Source: Edaphochlamys debaryana
Taxonomy: Eukaryota; Chlorophyta; Chlorophyceae; Chlamydomonadales
NCBI GenBank assembly: GCA_016858145.1
Contig: JAEHOE010000025.1
Location: 806,001 to 870,000, forward strand
Length of the DNA: 64,000 nucleotides
Reading direction: 5' to 3'
In this document: piece by piece, positions 35,185 through 48,065 of the stretch
Layout: each line of letters begins with the position of its first letter
How positions within the stretch are numbered: the stretch's first letter is position 1
Made by a program: the position numbers and the translations under genes
Notes under the pieces: model-generated
What the model saw: only the letters and a program-made list of their open reading frames with translations
The model's database searches: none
Told to the model about the DNA's origin: nothing

Positions 35185-37108
35185 TCAGACCACGAAGGCC
35201 ATATCTGCAGGGCAGGGACATGCAGAGGGCAAGGAGCGGATGCGGTCAGCGAATGCGAGAGCCAGAACGCCAACCTTGTGCGCTACGTAGTTCTTCCTCT
35301 AGCCCAGACCCAGCAGCACAAGTTGAAGACTGCAGCAGCTCCCAAGCCACGGGTCTCTAACCCCCTCGCAACCCCCTTTCCCGTCAGCGCAAGCTCACCG
35401 TCTCGGAAGCCCCCAAACGGGAAGCTGAAGTCGTCCTCCCCATCTTCGTAGAACGCCTCCTCGCCGGCCTCAGGCACCGCCTCCAGGGAGGGGCTGCCGC
35501 CGGGGCCAGTCCCAGCGGCAGCAGCAGGGCCGGCGCCAGAACCGGCCTGCCCCAGACGCGCCAGACGTGCCATCAGCTCCGCCTCCCCGACGTCCCCGGC
35601 GAAGCTGTCCGCCCCCGCAAAGCCAGCGTCCTCCATCGCCACCGGGCTAGCGGCCATGGCGGGAGACGCCACCAGCGTCATACCCCCGCCGGCGGCGGCC
35701 GCCGAGGTGACCGGCACCGGCATCGGGGCGGCGGCGACGGCGCCGCCAAACGATGCGCTGGCGGCGCTGCCGCCGCCGCTGCTGAAACCCCCCTTGCTGC
35801 CGCTGGCAAAGCCGCCCCTGCTGCCGCCTCTGCTGGCGGCCCGGCTGCCGCCACCGCCGCCGCTGCTGCGGCCGTGGCGCGGGGCGCCGGCGCAGGAGGA
35901 GGAGGTGGTGTCGAGCAGGCAGTCGTCCAGCAGGCGGCCCATGGCGGTGGCGCCTGCCCCGGCCGTCAGCACGCCCAGGGCGCCCTGCATCACCTCCAGC
36001 CGCCGCCGCCGCCGCACGCGGCGCGCCCAGTCGCCGTAGCGCGATGCGTCCTGCACATTGGGGGGGGGGGTCCAGCAGGTAAGCGGCGGTCAAGGACGCG
36101 GAAAGGCTAGAGCTGTAGGCGCCGCTCCAGCCACGCCCCAACCACCGAACCGGTGCGCGCACACATCCATCTGCCTGCAATCTTGACCCCGGCGGCTAAC
36201 CCACCCCCACGTGCGGGCGCACCTGCAGGATGTCGTTGGCGCTGCTGAGCTTTGACACGGCGCTGCGGGCCGCCGCCGAGGCGGTGGTGGTGCCGGCGGC
36301 GGGCAGCTGCGCCAGGCGGCGCAGGCCCGCCGTCACGGCCTCGGCGTCGGTGGCGCCCGGGTTTGGGTCCATGGGCGTGGCGAGGCACGCAGCCAGGCCG
36401 AAGTCCATCTCCGACATCTCTGCACGGTCGAAGTGCGTCTGGTGGTGCGGCGCCAGGTGTGGGTGGCGCGAGGCGGAGCCGGAGCCCGCGGTGGCCTCGG
36501 GGAAGCCCAGCGCCACGGGCCCCAGCCGGCTGGTACCGGCGGAGGCGGACACAAATGACCCAGGCGCCGACGGCACAGCAGAGCCCGCGGCGGAGGCGGG
36601 GGAGGAGAAGTCCGAGATGTCGCCCAGCGCCAGGGTGAGGATGTCGGCGTCGGGGGTCGCGGGGCCGGTGAGCGGCGGCGCGGGCGGCGCGTGCAGCCCC
36701 GTCCGGAGGCCGTACGCGGCGTAGCATTGCGCGGCCGTGAAGTTGGACTCATAGGCTGAGTTGACAATGGTGGGGCTGAAGGGAACGTCGACGGCGTAGG
36801 GCAGGCAGTGCGTGGAGGTGCGGCGGGAGGGGGCGCGCGAGGGCGTGGAGGCGCCGGAGCGGGGCGTGGATGGGCAGGGTGCGTAGAGTGGCGAGGCCGG
36901 GCACGTCGGAGGCGTGCGAAGGCCACTCTGCGGACAGCGTGGCGGGAGCGGACAGAGTGTGCGTGTTCACTGCGTCAAAGTGTTGCGTGCCCAGTGTGCC
37001 GGGTTGCAACCCGCCGGGTGCTTGCAGGCGGCTTGCCGGTCGGTGATGCCGAAATGGTGCCATTGGGAGGTTGCGAGCCCCACTCCCCACTGCCAGCGCC
37101 CGCATCAT
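35185..37108 (-). CDS. Ser/Ala/Gly-rich protein, unrecognised
   Basis: Four exons in minus order (37108-37091, 36927-36223, 36050-35399, 35204-35185) give 464 residues. Non-repetitive islands include LPYAVDVPFSPTIVN, SAYESNFTAAQCYAAYG, EMSEMDFGLAACLATPMDPN, DASRYGDWARRVRRRRRLEV, MGRLLDDCLLDTTSSSC, and FYEDGEDDFSFPFGGF. A Gly/Ser linker with repeated GGF elements lies in exon 3. I recognise no domain. The two large exons are well supported by the non-repetitive islands and by phase. The six-codon first exon (MMRALA) and the final exon encoding only MAFVV after the split codon are inferred from splice consensus and are less certain. Cytosolic or nuclear location is a guess from the Arg-rich segment. 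Confidence 0.55.
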
Positions 37109-38452
37109 GTGAACCTAATGCGCAAATGTAGTGGGCTGCGCCTCTCCCCGGTGTGTTCACGTCGCCGACGCTTTTCCGCATGTCGCGTCGCAGCAGCCTT
37201 CGGCCTTCGGGGCATCCCGAGCTTTAGCCTTGGGCGCCCCGTTGTCAAGCTCGCATCCCTTGGGTCAAAGATATATGCCCTCACTCACCACCACAGGGGA
37301 ACGCAAGCATTTTGCTGATGGAGCATCAAAGTCCACGAAGAGTCCCATCGACGACGTGCGGTGTTGCATTGTATAGCACGCTAGCTAGCAGTGAGGTGTG
37401 CAAACCAGGGCGACGGTGCCTGGGGCAGGAGTTTCTAGCAAACACTGTAGCGGCCCTCCACCTTGGCACCTGTCGCCTACAGGTTGAGCAGTCTTTGATG
37501 TTATGGTGTGTTGTGCTTGTTCTCTACCTGCCGGGGAAGTCGCCCGGACGTTCCAAGCGGCAGTTGCCCCCCATGGATTTGCAAGTACCCGAGGCTGGAT
37601 CCGGGGCTCGGGGTGGGCCCCCGCAGCCCTTAGCTATCACCCCGCCAGCCGCCCCCTCCCAGAGCCATACCGACGCACAGCTCAACAGTCGCTTGCGCTC
37701 GGTAGGTCTCCTAGTAGGTCAGGGAGGGCACAGGCCCCTTGCGACCATCTCCCACCATCCTCACGTCCGACTTCGCAATCGGGCCTCCATACCTTCTGGT
37801 TGCATACTTGGAGCTTGTGTTACGCCAACAGGCAAGTCTAATGTCGGGTTCGCTGCGGGTTGTCACGGAAGTTACTCCCGAGGTCGTCGCAACTGCAGGG
37901 GAAGTCGTGGTTAGCGACCGCGAACCCTAAAGAGACGAGACAAGTGATAGCCTGCAATATCAGCCTTACATGCAAGCGGAAGGGCTTTCAGCTAGCTTGA
38001 TAGGAATGAATGCGAGCGGACACGCATGTCGCGAAGCCACTTTCCCGGGGCGCCTCCACATCAGCAAGTTCGGCATACAGCTGACCTGCAGGCCCTCGGG
38101 GATGGGCCGGTCGTGGCCCGCCCGAGGTCTGCCCCTCGGTCGCCCCACCGCCCCCCCCCAGCTTCTCCCCGCTCCCCGCGCTTGCATACGGGCGCTAGCG
38201 CTCACTCCAGTCCTGTCCTGCAACCCCCCGAATGTAACTCCTGAAACTTCCCGCCACTGTCACTCATTGTTGTCGCAGGCCCACGCGCCACCGCCTGCCG
38301 GCCCGTTATCAGCCAATTGCTGCGCCATCCTCGTCACACTCCACCGCTCCACCCGCGCCCGGATCCTCCCGCCTCGCGCGGCTAACGCTACCCTTTCCAG
38401 AACCTGACCCCGAGCCCGCAGCTCCGGGGCTCCCGCTTGCTTCTGGGCAGCC
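37109..38452. other. Intergenic between divergent genes
   Basis: Promoters of the unrecognised minus-strand gene and of the rhomboid gene. I find no coding region; the ATG of the rhomboid frame sits just after a possible CAG acceptor (38445-38450 region), so an upstream non-coding or short exon may exist here. Confidence 0.5.
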
Positions 38453-41400
38453 ATGTACTCCTCCGGGGGCCCGCGGGTGGCTCCCGCCCCCGCCCCCAGC
38501 CCTTCTGAACCCGGAGAAGCCCCGCCGCCGCAGCCCTCGTCCCGTCCGTCCAGCTCCAGCAGTGCACGCAGCGTCAACAGCTTACAAGATGGGCACACAT
38601 CGTCAGCGGCCGCTCAGCTGCGAGCCGTGCTCCCGCCGCCGCCCATCTTGCCCCTCCCAGCCAGCATGCAGCGACCCGACCCCCGAGCCCCCACCCCGCC
38701 CCACCACCACCACCACTACGCCGCCTCAGCCGGCGGCGCGCTGCTGGGCCCCGGGGCCCCGCACGCACCGCATAGCGTGGCCTGGGCCCAAACCGCTGGG
38801 CCCGGCGGGGCCCCCCAGCAAGAGGAGCCGCAGCCCATGCACCATGCGCGCTCCAGCCCCGCTCTGGGGCCCAACTCGGCGCCCTCGGTCGCCGCGGGCC
38901 CCAGCGGCCGCCTGGGCCGGGCCACAGCGGACGACGTACTCCCGGGCCTGGGGGGCGCCTGGGGGCAGCCCCGCGCCGGCGCCAGTGGGTCGGCGGCCGC
39001 CGGCTTCTACCCACCCGTGCCCGGGCCCCTGCCCCTGGAGGGCGCCCCCAGCCGCCGCGTGAGCTGCAACGCCGATGAGCTGGTGGTGGCGGCGGCCGGC
39101 GGCAGCCGCTCCAGCAGCGGCGACCTGTCGGCCAAGCGGCCGCACTCGGCGGACCGGGTCTCCCCCGCCGCCGCCAGCGCCTTCCACGGGGCCGCCGCCG
39201 CCTGCACCGCCGCCGCTATCGCCGCCGCAGCCGCCACAGCAGGCGCCGCAGCGGCGGCGGAGCTGCCCGCGGCGCACTCTCAGTCGCCGGTGCCCTACCC
39301 GGCGGTGCCCACTCTGCCGGGTGCCCTGTCTGGCGCCTCCGCCGCCTCCGCCCCGGCCCTGGCGGCCGGCGGCAGCCGCCTGCAGATCAGCGTCAGCCGC
39401 ATCGGCTCGCCGCCGCGCGGGCCCCTGTCGGCGCCAGGCATGTCGGCCGCCGCGGGCGCGGTCGGCGCCGGTGGCGAAGCGGTGGGGGTGCCCGTGCTGT
39501 TGCTGCCGCCCTCGGCCAGCGGGGAAGGCCCGCTGCCCAGCATCACGGTGGTGGGCCGACCGGCGGCGGAGGCGGCAGCCATGGCGGCGGGCACGGCGGC
39601 GGTACCGTTGGAGGAGATCGACGTCGAGGGCCGCTCCGACGGCGGCGCTGGCGGCGCCGCCGGCCTGGACGAGGCGGACATTGTGGCCACCATCGTTGCC
39701 GCCGGCGGCGCGGCTGGGGCGCGGCGGCGGCGAGGCACCAGCGGCGGCGGGGGCACGGACACGGAGGGGGAAGAAGACGCGGGGCCGGCGGCGCTGCCGA
39801 CGGAGGTGCGGCGGCGGCTGCGCAGCCACCTGGGGCGGATGCGGACCAAGCGCCTGCGGACGTGGAAGGATTTGTCACATAGGTAAGCAAGGGGGTTGTA
39901 AGCTGAAGAGCCTTGCGGGCAGTGGGGGTCGCGGGGGGACACTCGGGACAGCCAGTGGTGTGAGATGATGCTAGGTGCATCGGTATCGGGACAGAGGGCT
40001 CTGGGAAAGCGCGCGGAAGGGCTATCTCTGCTCGCTGTCCTTCCGCCACCCCACCCACTCCCCACCCCATACCTTGATCCCCCCCTCCCCCCCGCAGCGT
40101 GGCCTCCCCCCGCCCCAGCTACTGGCAGGTGGGCACCCTGGCGCTCCTGGCGCTGCTGCTGGGCGCATTCCTCTTCATGGCGGGGCAGTACGACTACTAT
40201 GCGCTTGTCGTACAGCAGCAGCGTACGGCAGACATCGCGGGGGGCGGTACGACAGGCGGCGTGGTGGGGCTGCCGCCCGCCCCGCCGCCCTCGCCGCCGC
40301 TGGCCGGCGCACCGGGGGGCGTGCAGACGGTGGTGGAACCAGGGTGAGACGGGGTTTGGGTGACGGAGGGGCCGTGCCGGTGTGCAGGGCGGGTAGCCGT
40401 GCATGTGTGGGGCGCACCGAAAGCAGCGCGTGTCTCGGGACCAGGGTGACGCTACCCCTTTTTGCCTTCTCATGCCCTTGGCCTCTCTTCGCCCTCGTTC
40501 CCTTCCACCCCACCCCGCAGACAACCCTCCTTCGGAGCCACGCCCGCCGGCACAGGAGCCATCACCGCCCTCAACGCCACCGCCGCGCCCGCGCCCCTGG
40601 ACAGCCCCGCCTCCCCCCCTCCCCCCTCCAACGTCTGCACCTCTGTGCCCTGGGGCCCCGCCTCGCTGGGCTCGTGGCTGCAGTTCTGGCGCACCGCCCC
40701 CGGCCGCTCCTTCTCCTTCGACTACCTGCGCGCATGGGGCGGCCGCTACGCGCCCGACCTGGCGGCCGGGCAGTGGTGGCGCTGGGTGTCCTCGCTGGCG
40801 CTGCACCAGTCCTCGCTGCACCTGCTCTCCAACCTGGCGCTCATGCTGGTGCTGGCCACCTACCTGGAGGTGCGGGGGGGGGGAGGGGGAGGGAGGAGGA
40901 GGGAGCCAGCAGGCTGGGGGGGAAAGAGGGGGGGCGTCTGGTACTACCAGGGCTGAATGCGCTCTGGAAGGGGGACTGGAAGGAGATGTGTTGCGGGCTT
41001 TCTGCAACCACCTCTTTTTATCTCCACCTGCCTGCCCCCCACACCCCACCCTCAGGCACTGTACGGCTTCTGGCGCGTGCTGCCCGTGTGGCTGCTGGCG
41101 GGAGTGGCGGGGAACATGGTGAGGGGCGGGGCGGAGGGCGTGCCGAGTTGCGGATGAGAGGACCTGGGACTAGCCCCCTGCCTATGTGCAGAGTGGCGGG
41201 CAGCGGGGACCACAACCCAGACACACTTCGCTGCCCTGCATCTGCGCCATCCAACCTTGCCTCCCCCTATCATCCCCGCCCCCCCCCCAGGTCTCTGCGC
41301 TGTTCGAGTCCGCCTGCCTGCTGGTGGTGGGCGCCTCGGGGGCCATCTTCGGGCTGCTGGGCATGTACGGCGCGGACGCACTGCGCAACTGGGAGTCCAT

Positions 41401-42188
41401 CCCGCTGCTGTGGCTGCGGCTGGTGGGCATGGGGGCCATCACGGCCTTCATGGTGGCACTGCAGGTGGGGGGGGGGCAGGACTGGGGGCTGCAAGGATGG
41501 GGAAGAGGGAGGGTGCCAAGGGGGTGAGCCACAGCCTCCTGTGCTGTGCGAAGCCGGGCCCAGTTCTGTCTTCATTTCATCCCACGCCCCCACCCACCCA
41601 TCTCTCCCCCCCCCAGCTGGCGGACAAGGCCCACTCCGGCGGGGTGTCTCACGCCTCCCACGCGGGCGGCTTCGTGGCGGGGCTGCTGGTGTCGCTGGTG
41701 GTGCTGCCGGACTTCAAGGCGCGGAGGGCGGCCAAGGTGAGGGGCGGGGTGTGGGGTGGAGGAGGGGCAGGTGGGGGGGCGGGGGTAGAGGAGGCGATGC
41801 TGGGGACGAGGGAGGGAAGGGGCGCACGGGGTGGAGCCGCTGGTCCACCACATCGGTGGCTAGCACGCTGGCCGCATGTGCAAAGTTCCTGTCGCGACCT
41901 TGTGATATCCGTACTGGCCTGCACCGCATCTTGACCCTTGTGGCCACCCCTGTCCTCCCCCCCACCCCCTGACAGGTCACCAAGATGCTCGAGTCCCTGG
42001 GCCTGCAGCAACACCTGCCCGAGCCCGCATCCCCCGGCGGCCGCCACCTGTACAGCTTCTGGCAGCGCCACGCCTGGATCAAGTACGGCGTGTACGGCAT
42101 CGCAGCTGTCGTACTGGGCCTGGAGCTGCTGGCGGCGCCGCTGTACGTGTACCTCAAGCGGTGGCAGGGGCTCACGTGCGACGATTGA
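38453..42188 (+). CDS. Rhomboid-family intramembrane serine protease
   Basis: Seven exons (38453-39882, 40098-40343, 40521-40869, 41056-41118, 41291-41464, 41617-41736, 41976-42188) give 864 residues. The first 470 residues are Pro/Ala/Ser-rich and presumably cytosolic. A first membrane helix starts near residue 486 (YWQVGTLALLALLLGAFLFM). The rhomboid core follows: QWWRWVSSLALHQSSLHLLS, a helix, YGFWRVLPVWLLAGVAGN, then the nucleophile motif VVGASGAIFGLLG (Ser712), LVGMGAITAFMVALQ, and SHASHAGGFVAGLLVSL (His769), giving the Ser-His dyad. A last helix (YGVYGIAAVVLGLELLAAPL) precedes a short cytosolic end. It should cleave single-pass membrane proteins within the bilayer; its substrate and compartment cannot be read from the sequence. 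The layout of one helix before the core and one after it resembles eukaryotic secretory-pathway rhomboids. Confidence 0.92.
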
Positions 42189-43432
42189 GGACCACGCAAG
42201 GGGTCCACGGTCAGACCCAGAGAGTAAGCAAAGGTGCATTCACACGCGCTGCTGCAGACGCTATCGCAATGTGAGGGCTAGCACTTGTTAAGAACAGGTC
42301 AATGAGGGCAAGTGCTGCCAGCAGGACTCGAAGCACGTGCGGAGGAAATGCAGGGGGGCGCCTAAGGGCTTGCGCCGCGGAGACTGGTGCCCGGGTGCCA
42401 GCCTGAGCAGGGGTGTACGAAGCCGACGTGAGCTGGGGTGGCAGGAATGCGCAGGTGTTGCGGCAGGTGTGTGGTGGCGGAGGGGTCGTGAGGATTGCTG
42501 ATCGTACCGCAGGGATCTGCGGACTTCGGACCAGTGTGTGGTTCTTCCTTTCATGTGCTGTTCTGGTGTTGCAAGTTGCCGGTCTTGTGCGGACCTCTTC
42601 TCTCTAGTGCACCTATTCTTTCCTTTCCTAATGGGCATGACCTTGGACGTTGTGAAATGGGCCAAGTGCAGCTGCTATGAAATGGGCAAGGAGGCCGGCC
42701 AAGACGGGGGCGAGCAAGGGATGCTGATTGGCCTCTTGCTGCCGTGCCCCTGCTAAGTATAATGCTTTCAGATGCCGCACCTGACCGGCCCTGGAGCCAC
42801 ACGACCCCCTGGGCAGCTGCCCACCGGCAAACGCACTTGCCCCAGCAGTGCCCTGGACCCAGTCAGCCGCACTACCGGTGCCCGTCGTGCCCCGGCCCAC
42901 GCACGCTAGCAGCTAGCAGCAACTCTGGAGTGACGTGACGAACGGGCAACACCCGGGGCCCGGATTGCCTGCAGGCGGCTCCCCTTTGAGGAATGCGCTC
43001 CTTACATGGGGACCTTGCATGCCAGTCCTCCTTCTGTCCCGCATACAGCAAGGCCCCGCAGACTGAGTCCCTCTTGCCTGTCCTCTGTATCTACAGAGAT
43101 AGATGAATTCGCCGCAGACTGCGCAGAGGGCTTGACACCACCCTCTAGCGGGCCGTTGCGAGCTATCGATATGTACAGAACTTTGGGCAGAGGCTAGGTA
43201 CTCCTCACGACTCGTCAATTCCAGGCGGGTCTCCCCCAGCACACGGCGGGACTTCCCCCAGCACCCACCAGTTCACCTTAACTTCCATGCCGCCCAACAC
43301 GATCACATCCACTTCTGCCGCATCCCCCGACCACACGCTGCGCGCACGCTTCCTCCTTTCCAACCGGTGTTGGCGAGCACCCCCCAGGCCCCGACGCCCG
43401 ACCTCGACGCTTGCACCGTGCTGTTTGCGCGC
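42189..43432. other. Intergenic between convergent genes
   Basis: Between the rhomboid stop and the stop of the first ZIP gene. No gene seen; a minus-strand TGTAA lies at 43002-43006. Confidence 0.5.
43002..43006 (-). terminator. Possible polyadenylation signal for ZIP gene A
   Basis: TGTAA on the minus strand about 430 nt beyond the stop codon of the 43433-45666 gene. Confidence 0.4.
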
Positions 43433-45666
43433 CTAGGCCCAGATTGCCAGGATGCACATGGCCGCTGCTCCCGTGGCGAGGGCGGTGAAGCAGCCCATGC
43501 GGATGAGTGCGCTGTTGCGGCCGGGCAGCATGAGGCTCATGTCCTCGGCCACCAGCTGTGGGGGGTAGAGGGGATGGAGGGAGGATACGACGATTAGACG
43601 CGGGACAAGAAGTAAGGGCAGGTCTCACCTCCGTCTGGGCTCGGCATTCCCTGCCCCCCACCCCGTCCCCGCCTTCCCCACCTGCACCAGGGAGATGTAG
43701 AGCAGCATGCCGCCCGACACACCGTTGAAGGCGCCCTAGGGGTGAAGGATGAGGGAAGGAGGAGGCAGGGGAAAGGCATCAGCACAGTCAGAGAGACAGT
43801 GGTGTCAGCAATACAGGGCGGCGCGGGCACTTCCATACCTTTAAGGCCGCGCCTGTGCGCAGCTCCCTCCGCCCCCAGGCCCCCCTTCCACACCCTCGTC
43901 ACGCCCCCCTTCCACACACACAGGCTCATGCGAGCAGCCCTTCACACACACGCCTGCAGTCCCAGGCTTATAACGCGCCGACCCTACGCATGCTAAACAC
44001 ACGCACCTGCAGTCCCAGGGCCAGTTCGCTCTCCGGGTCGTACGAGGCCGCCACCGCAATGCCGATGGCGATGCCCGCGGGGCACGTCAGGGCGTAGGCC
44101 AGGACCATGCCGCAGCCCTTGAGCCGCGAGAAGCCGCCGCGCACGATGACGGAGGCCAGGCCGATGCCCTGCAGCGGAAGGGGGCGGGCAAGGTGGGTGC
44201 GTTGGGTTAAGGGCGGGGATGCTTGAGAGGATGGATAAGCGGGCCTGTGGCAGCTCATGCCCTGCAAGCCCTGAGCCCTCGGCTCCAGTCCTCCGCCTCC
44301 AGCCCCGTTCCCCCCTCGCCTCTCCCCCCCCCTCCCTCCGGCCCCCCCACCTCCAGCCACTGGTGGAAGGCCAGGGCGATGAGCAGCGAGCGGACCTCGG
44401 TCAGGTCCGTCTGGTTGACGCCCAGGGACAGCCCGATGATGACACTGTGCACGGGGCGAAGCCAAGAGGTGGAATGGGGGGGGGGCAGGGTTGGGTCTTG
44501 CAGAACTGAACTCCCGCCCCCTTCTCCCACCCACCCACCACCCACCCAGCAAACTCCCAGCCGATAGCCACGTTGTCCATCCTACCCGTACCCACACCCG
44601 GCAGCCTCCCATCCACCCACCCACGCACCCACCCACCCACCCACCCACCCAACCGCCCACCCAACGCACCTGTGGAAGATGCAGCCCAGCTCGAACAGCA
44701 TGGCCACCACTCTGTTGCGGCGGCTGCCCTCGCCCTCGGCGCTGGCGGCCGACAGCCAGTTGAGCGCGGGGCCGTGCGACACGCACACGTGGCGGTGGGG
44801 CTGCGGCTGGCCGGAGGCGCTGTCGTCGCAGTCCGAGGCGGCGTCCTGGAGGGGCGGCATCATGGGGGCCTCGAGGTCGGCCACGGGGGGCAGGGCCGCG
44901 GCCCGCTTGGAGCTGGGCTTGCGCTGGTCGCTGAAGCTGACGTCGGCGTCGTCGGCGGTGCAGGCCCCCGGGGCTGGGAGGCTGTGGGCGGCGTGCGTGG
45001 GGTGCGGTGCCCCGTCCGCGGCCGTGCTGTGCCAGGCGTGTGCTGCGTGCTCGATGAGGATCATGACCACCACCCCCAGCACCACGCACACGCCCCCCAG
45101 GGGGTAGGTCATGCCGCCCACGCCCTCCATGCTGGACTCTGCAGCCGGGGCCGGGGAGGGCGGGGGGGGGATGTGGAAGGGGTCAAGGAGGGAAGGGGCC
45201 AAAGGAGGGGGTGCGGAAAGCCCGCAAGCGGGTGGCTGCATGCACACGGTCTGCCAGCACGCACGCTACGAGGGGCGGGCGAGCTCGTGCGCACCTGGGA
45301 TGATGTGCACCAGAGCCAAAGCCAGGATGACTCCGGCTGAGAAGGAGCGAATGAGCTTGGTGAGGGTGGACTGGGTGTCTCGGAAGGCCTGAGGGCACGG
45401 GGCGGCGGGGGGCCATGAAACGTGTGGAGACAGTCTCGAAGTGGCCGGACCCGGCCGGACGACCGAGTAAAGCGTGCCGCGTACGCACATACCTTGAGGA
45501 AAAGGGGCGGCAGGCCTCCGATAAGGCCCGCAGCAAGGACTACGAACACTGCAGCGATTCGCAATGGGACCGTGTTGTCTGCCTCCTCTGCGCCATCGTC
45601 GGTGTCGCTGGACTGTAGTATCCGTGCCGAGAGCTCAGCCATGTGCGGGAGCTCAAGCGAGGCCAT
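43433..45666 (-). CDS. ZIP-family metal transporter, copy A
   Basis: Seven exons in minus order (45666-45493, 45388-45295, 45138-44670, 44444-44351, 44168-44007, 43735-43682, 43555-43433) give 389 residues. ZIP proteins carry Zn, Fe or Mn into the cytosol. Membrane segments include LRIAAVFVVLAAGLIGGLPP, FSAGVILALALVHIIPG and YPLGGVCVVLGVVVMILIEH. The metal-path motifs are intact: CIFHSVIIGLSLG with His245 and FHQWLEG with His273 and Glu277. The cytosolic loop after the third helix holds His and acidic residues but is less His-rich than in copy B. The C-terminus is the final helix, ending LAIWA. Intron positions and phases are identical to copy B 2.4 kb upstream in transcript order, so the pair is a tandem duplicate. 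The plasma membrane is the likely site, by family. Confidence 0.93.
43921..43950 (+). repeat. Dispersed intronic repeat, family B copy 1
   Basis: Core GCTCATGCGAGCAGCCCTTC then ACAC. It recurs at about 61425-61455 (opposite strand, nearly exact) and in shorter form at 51963-51989. Here it is in the intron after exon 5 of ZIP copy A. Confidence 0.7.
44610..44668 (+). repeat. CCCA-type simple repeat in a ZIP A intron
   Basis: Tandem CCCA/CCAC units in the intron between exons 3 and 4; on the transcribed strand it is a G-rich tract just after the splice donor. Confidence 0.85.
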
Positions 45667-48065
45667 TGTAAGGGAGGGCAGGTGTTCGCGCGCGAAGGTC
45701 GCGAAGAGTGCTCGTTTAGTCCGTCAGCCCGTCGACCTATTTGCGAAAACTTGAAAGTACCTACGCACTATGCGAGTCTATGTTGCCGCTATGTTTAAAT
45801 GGTCGTCGCGCGGGCGGCGTCGGAGGGAGGACAAGTACGACCTGTATGGCTGACCGTTGCGGAGTATGGTGGTTGGGGTCGCGAGTGGCGGCTGACGCTA
45901 ATGAGCAGCGGCGGGGATCGCTGCTCAATGATGTTGGTAGCAATGCATCACATTGATCGAGCAGTATAACCATCGGACCACCGATGCCCCGCCCGTGCCC
46001 GACATCTGCTCCAGTTCCACTGGATGTGCATCTCCGGCAGCCCAACGAACCGGCAAGTTCCCTTTTCGGTGCAGTGCACGAGTGACCTGGTAGGAAAGGC
46101 GCGACACTGCGGCAGGGCAACTACACGACGTCGACCAGGAGGCCAGGAGACCTCCTGAAGGCTCCTGGCGTCGACCAGCCTCCTCCGTCCTCCTCTCAGG
46201 ACTCCGTTCACGTCAGTGCACACCCGTTCTCCAACCCCGCTCCGTTCTGTGCGGCCCCCCCCAGACCATCCAGAGTAGGGAGGACAAGGGGTGCATGAGA
46301 GCCTGTGGATGGAGAGAGGGGAGATGTGTAGAGTAGTGATAAAGTTGCTTGGGCCCGGTACCCGACAATCAGGGTCAGGGCCGGGGGTAGCGGCGGGGGT
46401 ACTTGCAGGACGACAAGGATGTAGGCGTGGCGTGAGGCTGGGGAGATGGCGCGGTCGCATCGAAGTGCATAGCGTTCATAGGCGCATCGTCGATGTGAAA
46501 GCACACAACCAAGGTGCAGCCCCACACGGAGCGTGGACCATGGAGTAGGTGCGCCCCGCTGAGCACAAGTGCCTTGCTCGAGCTCGGAGCCACAACAGAC
46601 GGGGATTGGCGCTTTACAGTGATGCTTACAACGCGCTGAACGCTGTGAGTACCGCATGCGACCGCATGCCCCGAATGATGATGTTTAGATCATGCAGATC
46701 ACAATGCCGGTGCAGATGGCACCGAGACACACAGTGCTACACACGGGCCGGCACAACCAGGCCCCAACGAAACTTTGGCAATGCGGTTCCGAGGGAAACC
46801 CGCCACACACCCCAACCCAGATTCCTAGGGTTGGCACACCCAAACCATCAGCCACATATCAGGGGGCACTAGGGGGCGGGAGCGGGGGCCTCGGTCCTAC
46901 CTGAGCGGCGAGAACCGCCATGGTATGTATGGCCATGGCACCCGCCGCAAACAAACCTCCACATGCCAAACTCTCCTAAACAACGCGCATACAGCGCAGG
47001 AGCTGTTAGTCATAATCGAGCACGGGGCCACTCCAGGCAGCGCGAGGGGCTGTCCTTCTGCCTGGCTCAAGCGCCCACGCGCCACAACAGTGCGCTCCAG
47101 ACAGCCAGCCAAGCCAGCCCACAGGCCCCCCGATCCCAATATGTCGGATCGAGAGGTCCCATGGACCGCGCTCAGCCAAACAGCCATGCCTACGAGGCCC
47201 CGTCAAGCCACACCAGCGTGTGACCGCGGGCCTGAGCGCTTAGTGGGCCCACAACAGACCCGCCAGAGAGGGGGGAATAGGAGAGTCTCCATGTGCTCCC
47301 CTGCGCCAACACTGCACCCAACATACTTTATGCAAGGAAGGCACGCACCTCACCCAAACACGACATGGTTTTGGCGGGCGGAGCAGTAGGAACAGGATGT
47401 CTTAGTGCACACGCGCACACAGCCACCATAACCTACAAATGACTGGTTCAGACTTCTGGACTGAGTCTAGGAGGCAGTTCACTGCAGTCCTGCCAGACAA
47501 CAGGGGTTCCCGCACGCTGATGCCTGGGGAGGCGTGCCTCCTGCAAGCACTTCACTTCTTTTATGCGTTCCAAGTGCAGCTCAAGTCCCCTACGCTCTAG
47601 CTCGGCCAAAAAGCATACCTGCCTTACTCCAGGCCTTCATCCTCAGTCCCAAAACCGCCACTCAGCATGCAGGCCCCAAGCCCCCCACTCAGCGAGCGCC
47701 AACCGGCGCAGTCCATGCCCATCGAACCAGGCGCTGTTGCCCCGAGGACCTCCACTCACATCAGTGGCCCGTACCTGGCGCAGTTGTACCTCCTACTAAG
47801 CAACAGTTTGCCGCCACCAACGCAACTTGAGACATTAGACTTCACATGCGGCTTCATGCCATTCTTATTCATGTCATTTTGGAGCCATGTGCAAATGGCT
47901 AGGTACCGGCACCCGCATGCACCGCACCGCGGAGCACCCCAAGACGCAGTTCATCCCACCGGTGACGAACAACACGCATGCGTCGGCTACCTGCATGCGC
48001 TGCTCCTTGCCTGCTTCTACGTTCTGGAGCCGAGGAACGCACGCGTGCCATGCTCGGTGCCCGCG
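45667..48065. other. Intergenic between the tandem ZIP genes
   Basis: Holds the promoter of copy A (right after 45666) and the 3' flank of copy B. GC is lower than in genes. No motif-bearing frame, and no remnant of a third ZIP gene, was seen. Confidence 0.5.

Noticed and set aside
39295..41049. A 584-codon minus-strand frame opposite the rhomboid gene
   Set aside because: Antisense to a protein with clear catalytic motifs; composition is that of a mirrored Ala/Gly-rich exon.
44595..44668. CCCA repeats considered as a possible telomere-like or CRISPR-like array
   Set aside because: Units are four bases with no spacers; it is a simple sequence repeat inside an intron.
42189..48065. Search of ZIP-flanking spacers for a transposon that could explain the tandem duplication
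   Set aside because: No transposase or reverse transcriptase motifs and no terminal repeats were visible; unequal crossing-over is simpler.
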